Shown: in pieces, positions 19,657 through 23,686 of the stretch
Layout of the letters: the number at the start of each line of letters is the position of its first letter
How positions within the stretch are numbered: the first letter of the stretch is position 1
Assembly: GCA_040902585.1 (NCBI GenBank)
Contig: JBBDXA010000151.1
Coordinates: 1 to 23,686, forward strand
DNA length: 23,686 nucleotides
Reading direction: 5' to 3'
From: JBBDXA01 sp040902585
GTDB lineage: Bacteria > Planctomycetota > Phycisphaerae > Phycisphaerales > Phycisphaeraceae
Made by a program: the position numbers and the translations under genes
The notes under the pieces: model-generated
What the model was told of the DNA's origin: nothing
Seen by the model: the letters and a program-made list of their open reading frames with translations, nothing else
The model's database searches: none

Positions 19657-20968
19657 ACGACATCGGCGATTGCCGCAGGCGTTGGAGATACTCGAAGTAC
19701 TCGGGGAAGGTCTTGTTCACGCAGGCGGGATCGTTGATCGTCACGCCTTCACTGCGCAGGCCGATGATCGCGAAGCTCATCGCCATGCGATGGTCATCGT
19801 AGGTATCGATCGCCGCGGACTTGAGCTTGCCGCCTTCGGGAGGCGTGATGGCGATGTCGTCGCCTTCGATCTCCACGGTCGCGCCGAGCTTGGTGAGTTC
19901 GATGCGCAGGGCGTCGAGCCGATCGGTTTCCTTCACGCGCAGGTTGCCGACGTTACGGATCGTCGTCGTGCCCTCGGCAAAGAGCGCGACAGCCGCGAGG
20001 GTCTGGGCCATGTCGGGCATGCGATTGAGGTCGATGTCCAGAGCCCGGAGCTTTTTGTTGGCGGGCGGGCCGATGATGGTGAGAAAATCGCTGCCGAAGA
20101 CCAGGTCCGCGCCCATCATGTGCAGCACATCGGCAAAGCCCACATCGCCCTGAAGGCTTTGCTTGCCCAGGCCTTCGATGGTGCAGCGGGCGTTGGGCAG
20201 GATCGCGGCCGCGGCGAGAAAGTAACTCGCATTCGAAGCGTCCGGCTCGATGGCGTAGTCGGCGTTGTGATACGTGCTCTTCTCGATGCGGATCCGTGTG
20301 AAGGCGGGATCGACCTCCGCCGCGACGCCGAAGTAACGCATCAGGCGCAACGTCATTTCCACGTAAGGCCGGGATGTGATGGGACCGTCAAACTTGAGCG
20401 TGAGCCCTTCATCGCAGCACGGCGCGATCTGAAGGAGGGCGCTGATGTACTGGCTCGAAAGCGTGGGCGGCATGGTGAGTTCGCCGCCGCGCAGCGTGCC
20501 TGTGCCATGCACTTCAAGCGGCGGGAAGCCTTCGTTCATCGTGCAGTGAATGTCCGCGCCGAGTTGGCGCAAAGGTTCGACAAGTTGCCCGATCGGGCGC
20601 TGGCGCATGCGGGCGATGCCATCGAGCGTGAACGTGCCTTCACCCAGGCAACACGCGGCGGCGAGAAAGCGAAAGGCGGTCCCCGCGTTGCCGAGGTTGA
20701 GCGATGCGCCCTTGGAAGGAATCGCCCCGCCCTGCCCGGTGATGCGAACCATCCGCGCCGGTTCGTTGATATCCAGCTTGAAACCGAGGGCCTGCATCGC
20801 TTCGAGCATCCGCCGCGAGTCATCAGCGAAGAGCACGCCGGTGAGCGTACACTCGCCTTCCGTCAGCGCGGCGAGCAGCAGCGCCCGGTTGGTCAGGCTC
20901 TTACTTCCCGGCGGCGTCAGGCTGGCGCGGAACGGGTGAATCGGGTGGATAGCAACGGAATCAGTCAC
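19655..20968 (-). CDS. aroA: 3-phosphoshikimate 1-carboxyvinyltransferase (EPSP synthase)
   Basis: The protein has 437 aa, full length. It joins shikimate-3-phosphate and phosphoenolpyruvate in the sixth step of the shikimate pathway, in the cytoplasm. Visible motifs are PGSKSLTNRALLLAAL (Lys23, Ser24, Arg28), LGNAGTAFRFL (92-102; Gly96 and Arg100 kept, using the numbering that coincides with the E. coli enzyme here), RMRQRPIG, SSQYISALL, NRMPDMAQ with the catalytic Asp, RVKETDRL with Glu and Arg, DDHRMAMS and NKTFPEYF. The start is GTG at 20968 (MTDSVAIHP), with AAGGGAGGGG lying about 20 nt upstream and no closer Shine-Dalgarno. The insertion sequence ends 37 bp upstream, so the native promoter may have been displaced. 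The residue after Arg100 is Phe instead of the Pro101 of E. coli. Confidence 0.96.
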   Translation of the reverse strand: MTDSVAIHPIHPFRASLTPPGSKSLTNRALLLAALTEGECTLTGVLFADDSRRMLEAMQALGFKLDINEPARMVRITGQGGAIPSKGASLNLGNAGTAFRFLAAACCLGEGTFTLDGIARMRQRPIGQLVEPLRQLGADIHCTMNEGFPPLEVHGTGTLRGGELTMPPTLSSQYISALLQIAPCCDEGLTLKFDGPITSRPYVEMTLRLMRYFGVAAEVDPAFTRIRIEKSTYHNADYAIEPDASNASYFLAAAAILPNARCTIEGLGKQSLQGDVGFADVLHMMGADLVFGSDFLTIIGPPANKKLRALDIDLNRMPDMAQTLAAVALFAEGTTTIRNVGNLRVKETDRLDALRIELTKLGATVEIEGDDIAITPPEGGKLKSAAIDTYDDHRMAMSFAIIGLRSEGVTINDPACVNKTFPEYFEYLQRLRQSPMS

Positions 20969-20999
20969 GGCGAAAGTGTATCTGATTCCCCTCCCTTCT

Positions 21000-21005
21000 A
21001 GCCCT
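21000..21005. repeat. Left copy of probable 6-bp target-site duplication
   Basis: AGCCCT directly abuts the left inverted repeat and is repeated at 22488-22493 directly after the right one. Six base pairs is shorter than the 8-9 bp usual for the IS50 group, so chance or later change is possible. Confidence 0.5.
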
Positions 21006-21010
21006 CATCT

Positions 21011-22399
21011 TTACCCACATCTCGGCGGATCCCGCGCCAGCCGGTAACCTTCCACCAGGAGCAGGATGATCTGCCAGCCGCGCCAGATCGTCAGCCAGCC
21101 GGGTGGGCCGTCGCGTTTGCGGGCCATGTAGCCGCCGAGTTTGGCGATGGCGATCAATATCGCCGCGGCGGTCCAGCCGTCGGGCGGGCGGCCTTGCTTG
21201 TGCTCCAATACAGCCAGCACGTCGTCGTCAACCTGGCCCGGCTCAAGCGGCCGGTCAGGGTCGGCCCGCGCCTGCAACTTCAAGTCTATCAGCATGGTGG
21301 CCACGACCGACAACACGCCCGTCAGCGCCATGAGTTTGTCAGCGGTGCTCAACTGACTCTGTTCGACGCCCAGGCCGGTCTTGAGCGCCTTGTGAAATTC
21401 CTCAATCAACCAGCGGCCGCGGTAGATGTCCACCACGCGCCACATCTGCTCAATCGTGTCAATTGGAAGATCGGTCAGCAGTCGCCAGCACAAAGGCTCT
21501 TCCCCCGCAGGCGGATTCACTTCGCGCACCTCGATGATGTTCACCTGGCGCGGCACCAGTGTCGAGTCAGGCCGCCACGGCGCCCGCAGCGTGACCGTTA
21601 TCGCCCGCGCCTCCAGCGTGGCCTGGCGCGTCTTGAGGCCGGGGCGGCGCAGTTCGATCGTGCGCTGTCCCAGACACGGCGATGCCGCCACCGCTTCGAA
21701 GATGTGACGATCCTCTTCATGCAACGCCCGGTCCTGATTGGCGCGGATGACGAAGCGCGTGTTGCTCTGAGCGCAGCGATCGAATACTTCATAGATATCG
21801 CTCTCACGATCAGCGACGTAAATCCAGCAGGTGTTGTCATCAGCCGGCGCTTTGACCTGTTGCAGCGAACGGGCCCAGCGTTGCGATTCACGATCGCGTC
21901 GCAGCGTTTCACACTTGCGTTTTGGCGTTTTGCGCACGCCTTGGGGCCGCGCCCACGCCTGCTGATCGAACAGGCCGATCACGCGCAGCTTTGACAGGTC
22001 ATGGCATCGGCTGCCCCCGCGCGACGCTTCATCATCGCAGCGCACCGCCAGCGTGGTGTGCAGCCAGAAGCCTTGTGTGAAATCCTCGCCGATGGGACCC
22101 AGTCCGGTGCAGGCATCGCGGCTGTGATACTCCAAAGCCGAGGTGTCTTCGATGAGCAGCACCTGGCCCGGCTCGCGACAGCGCTGTCGCACTTGAGCGA
22201 CGTGAGCGGCGATGACGGAGTCGTGCGTGACCGCCGGGCAGTCCCACAATCGGTACGCCGCTTTGATCGACTTGGGCGAGTCGAAGACGCTGGTCATGGT
22301 CCCGCCGGGCCGGCCGGCGAGCCGCTGGGCGACGGACACGAGTCGGCGCGTGCGTCGCCGGTCGCCCAATGCCGCCCCCCAAAATGGGTCCAGGACCAT
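21011..22399 (-). CDS. IS50/Tn5-type DDE transposase, N-terminus probably frameshifted
   Basis: The uninterrupted frame from ATG 22399 gives 462 aa, close to the size of Tn5 transposase. Catalytic residues are Asp85 (IEDTSALEY), Asp197 (YVADRESD) and Glu333 in the YREK signature Y326-R329-E333-K340 (YRGRWLIEEFHKALK). C-terminal homology (GGYMARKRDGPPGW) is kept. However, ATG 22399 has no Shine-Dalgarno, and the family N-terminus (W...FGGA.LGD.RRT) is found by starting at ATG 22419, which has GAGG at a 7-nt spacer, reading MSMRLNEWSWTHFGG, then shifting -1 in the GGGGGG run at 22380-22375 to enter the long frame at AALGDRRRTRRL. This is either a one-base loss in a G tract or a slippage site. 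Confidence 0.88.
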   Translation of the reverse strand: MVLDPFWGAALGDRRRTRRLVSVAQRLAGRPGGTMTSVFDSPKSIKAAYRLWDCPAVTHDSVIAAHVAQVRQRCREPGQVLLIEDTSALEYHSRDACTGLGPIGEDFTQGFWLHTTLAVRCDDEASRGGSRCHDLSKLRVIGLFDQQAWARPQGVRKTPKRKCETLRRDRESQRWARSLQQVKAPADDNTCWIYVADRESDIYEVFDRCAQSNTRFVIRANQDRALHEEDRHIFEAVAASPCLGQRTIELRRPGLKTRQATLEARAITVTLRAPWRPDSTLVPRQVNIIEVREVNPPAGEEPLCWRLLTDLPIDTIEQMWRVVDIYRGRWLIEEFHKALKTGLGVEQSQLSTADKLMALTGVLSVVATMLIDLKLQARADPDRPLEPGQVDDDVLAVLEHKQGRPPDGWTAAAILIAIAKLGGYMARKRDGPPGWLTIWRGWQIILLLVEGYRLARDPPRCG

Positions 22400-22419
22400 T
22401 CATTCAATCGCATTGACAT
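22375..22419 (-). pseudogene. Probable original 5' end of the transposase, out of frame
   Basis: ATG 22419 (also in-frame ATG 22413) begins SMRLNEWSWTHFGG, which fits the N-terminal W...FG pattern of IS50-type transposases. At six G (22380-22375) the frame departs from the main transposase frame by one base. Seven G would give a continuous HFGGAALGD. Confidence 0.65.
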
Positions 22420-22487
22420 GTCAGCACCTCGTCCGTGAGGGGTCTATCCAGTACTATCGGACGGAGGGGCAGATGTGGGTAAAGATG

Positions 22488-22655
22488 AGCCCTAGGAGGG
22501 AGGGGTTAGGGGAGGGTCGGTCTAACGAACAAACAGACTCCCGATGACGCGACCACCCAGCGACAACACCACCACAACTCAACGGTCAAGCGGCACTCAA
22601 CGGCAATCCGTTTGCCCGACCCTCCCCCTGCCCCTCCCTGAAAGGGAGGGGAGTT
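22488..22655. other. Intergenic DNA right of the insertion sequence with G-rich run and hairpin
   Basis: The right target-duplication copy AGCCCT (22488-22493) is followed by GGG-A-GGGG-TTA-GGGG-A-GGG at 22498-22516, a strong G-quadruplex pattern on the plus strand. Near the isomerase stop, CCCCTCCCT (22631-22639), loop GAA and AGGGAGGGG (22643-22651) form a 9-bp perfect hairpin, 4 nt downstream of that stop on the minus strand; it could terminate or protect the isomerase transcript, although no U tract follows. No gene is supported. Confidence 0.6.
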
Positions 22656-23546
22656 CTACAACAACTTCCGCAACTGCTCCAGATACCCCGGCACCGCCTT
22701 ATAAGGATCCTCCGCCGCCTCGTACTCCAGCACGATGTACCCGCTGTAGCCGCCGTCCTTCAAAATCTTCATCACCCGCGGCAAATCCGACGGCTCCTTC
22801 GGCTTACCCTCCGGCTTGATTTCCACCTTGATCTGCGCGTTGATCGCATACGGCGCGATCTTCGCCATGTCCGCGTACGGATCAGCACTGTGAAAATTTC
22901 CGCTGTCAAAGTTCACGCCGAACCACGGGCTCTTCACCGCATCGATGATCTGCATCAGCCGATCCGCCTTGGTGGTGAAGTCGTGATTCTCGATGCCCAG
23001 CATCACACCCTTGGTCCCCGCGTACTCGCACGCTTCTTCCAGCACGGGGATCGCCCGCTTGATCGCTTCCTCTTCACTCACGCCCTTGGGCGGGTTCCCC
23101 GCAAACACGCGGATCACCGGCGCGCCCATCGCGGCGTAATGATCGACCCACATCTTCGTCAGTTTCATTTGATCGTCGAGCTTGGGCCCGGGATCGATGG
23201 TGAAGTTGTTGCCGATCGCGCCGCCTGAGATATCAAGGCCGTGGATGTGAGCCTTGCGTTTCAGTTCGTTCAAATACGCAGCCGTGATTTCCTTGGGGAA
23301 GAAATAGCTGGTGAGTTCCGCGCCGTCGAGGCCCAGCGAGGCGCAGTAGTCGAGGAAGCCGGGCATGTCGATCGCGCCGGGCTCGCCGGGCTTGAGCGGG
23401 AAGAATTTCCGCAGCGAGTAGGCCGCGAGACTGAGCTTGAGAATCTGCTTGCCGCTGCGTTTGATCGGCCCGATGCCCAGGGCAGGCACGAGCGGGGCGG
23501 CGGCGAAGGCGAGTGAACCAGCGAGGAAGTTGCGACGAGTGAGCAT
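22656..23546 (-). CDS. Tat-exported sugar phosphate isomerase/epimerase-like TIM-barrel protein
   Basis: The protein has 296 aa; ATG 23546 is preceded by GGAG with a 9-nt spacer. It has a twin-arginine signal TRRNFLAG and a hydrophobic stretch ending near ALG. The rest matches the xylose-isomerase-like/AP-endonuclease-2 TIM barrel: SLAAYSLRKFF, GLDGAELTSYFFP, VIRVFAGNPPKG, the metal-site strands LGIENHDF and GVNFDSGNF, INAQIKVEI and IVLEYEA at the C-terminus, which supply the Glu/Asp/Gln/Glu ligands usual for this fold. Such exported paralogues are frequent in planctomycetes; the substrate is probably a sugar or sugar-derived compound but cannot be named. It is apparently transcribed alone, ending in the hairpin described at 22631-22651. 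Confidence 0.9.
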   Translation of the reverse strand: MLTRRNFLAGSLAFAAAPLVPALGIGPIKRSGKQILKLSLAAYSLRKFFPLKPGEPGAIDMPGFLDYCASLGLDGAELTSYFFPKEITAAYLNELKRKAHIHGLDISGGAIGNNFTIDPGPKLDDQMKLTKMWVDHYAAMGAPVIRVFAGNPPKGVSEEEAIKRAIPVLEEACEYAGTKGVMLGIENHDFTTKADRLMQIIDAVKSPWFGVNFDSGNFHSADPYADMAKIAPYAINAQIKVEIKPEGKPKEPSDLPRVMKILKDGGYSGYIVLEYEAAEDPYKAVPGYLEQLRKLL

Positions 23547-23622
23547 GGGGGTCTCCAGTGTGTGATTCCATCATAACGCAACCGTCCATCACTTCCGCCG
23601 GTTAGCGGTCGGGCCGAGTCCG
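23547..23622. other. Upstream region of the isomerase gene
   Basis: No gene is seen between the isomerase start and the palindromic element. No convincing -35/-10 pair was found on the minus strand. Confidence 0.3.
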
Positions 23623-23686
23623 CGAGGCCCACCCGTCGCGGCGAACGACAACCCGCGCCGCGTCTACCGCCGACAGGTGGGCCTCG
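23623..23686. repeat. Palindromic element at the right edge
   Basis: CGAGGCCCACC (23623-23633) and GGTGGGCCTCG (23676-23686) are exact reverse complements; beyond them the pairing continues as GTCG/CGAC and GGCG-like bases with one mismatch and one bulge. The right arm ends exactly at the window edge, so the true extent is unknown. It could be another REP-like or small mobile palindrome. Confidence 0.6.

Larger units (their letters stand above)
21006..22487 (-). mobile_element. IS50-group (IS4 family) insertion sequence, 1482 bp
   Basis: The ends are 17-bp perfect inverted repeats, CATCTTTACCCACATCT at 21006-21022 and its reverse complement at 22471-22487. They enclose a single transposase frame on the minus strand, and the size fits the IS4 family. 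AGCCCT flanks both ends as a possible target duplication. The transposase stop (TAA 21013-21011) lies inside the left inverted repeat. The element lies between the aroA start and the downstream end of the sugar-isomerase gene. Confidence 0.9.

Noticed and set aside
19355..21001. 548-codon plus-strand frame
   Set aside because: It runs antisense to aroA and through the heptamer repeat field; aroA motifs on the minus strand are complete.

Overview
The window reads as chromosomal DNA of a planctomycete (phylum Planctomycetota; class not resolved). The evidence is the set of families largely typical of that phylum: two DUF1549/DUF1553 (PSCyt2/PSD1) proteins with CxxCH motifs, a planctomycete-type cytochrome c fused to WD40 repeats and a coiled coil, a PPC-domain secreted protein, a Tat-exported DUF1501 protein and a Tat-exported TIM-barrel sugar isomerase. 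Base composition is about 60% G+C or higher in most genes, which produces many long antisense shadow frames.

Layout. 1-3514 (-): the 5' part, lacking only the last few codons, of a LamG + DUF1549 + DUF1553 gene. 3687-5870 (+): a tandem pair of paralogous exported proteins that look like Wzz/GumC chain-length-regulator periplasmic domains without the usual membrane helices; the second is a lipoprotein. 16316-5886 (-): a run of six genes: DUF1501, PPC protein, MntA-like nucleotidyltransferase, HepT-like HEPN toxin, DUF1549/DUF1553 protein, WD40-cytochrome c. The MNT-HEPN toxin-antitoxin pair sits inside this cytochrome cluster, and its last stop codon overlaps the start codon of the DUF1549 gene. 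17446-16766 (-): a one-helix membrane protein of unknown function. 19409-17562 (-): an MsbA-type ABC exporter. 20968-19655 (-): aroA. 22487-21006: an IS50-type (IS4 family) insertion sequence with 17-bp ends and a probable 6-bp target duplication, 37 bp upstream of aroA; its transposase appears frameshifted in a run of six G. 23546-22656 (-): the sugar isomerase-like protein.

How the parts may work together. DUF1501, PPC, DUF1549/1553 and WD40-cytochrome c proteins are all predicted to be exported, and two carry haem-binding motifs, so they plausibly form an extracytoplasmic redox or polymer-handling assembly; this is inference from co-location. MsbA-like export and the Wzz-like proteins fit an envelope theme. 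Intergenic DNA is rich in repeats: a REPIN-like inverted pair (17459-17563), a GGGCCAA heptamer field arranged as two opposing arms (19424-19656), a palindromic element cut by the right edge (23623-23686) and G-quadruplex-like runs.

The most noteworthy points are the toxin-antitoxin pair embedded in and translationally overlapping the cytochrome cluster, the helix-less Wzz-like pair, the REPIN-like element and the frameshifted IS next to aroA. No tRNA, rRNA or CRISPR array was seen.
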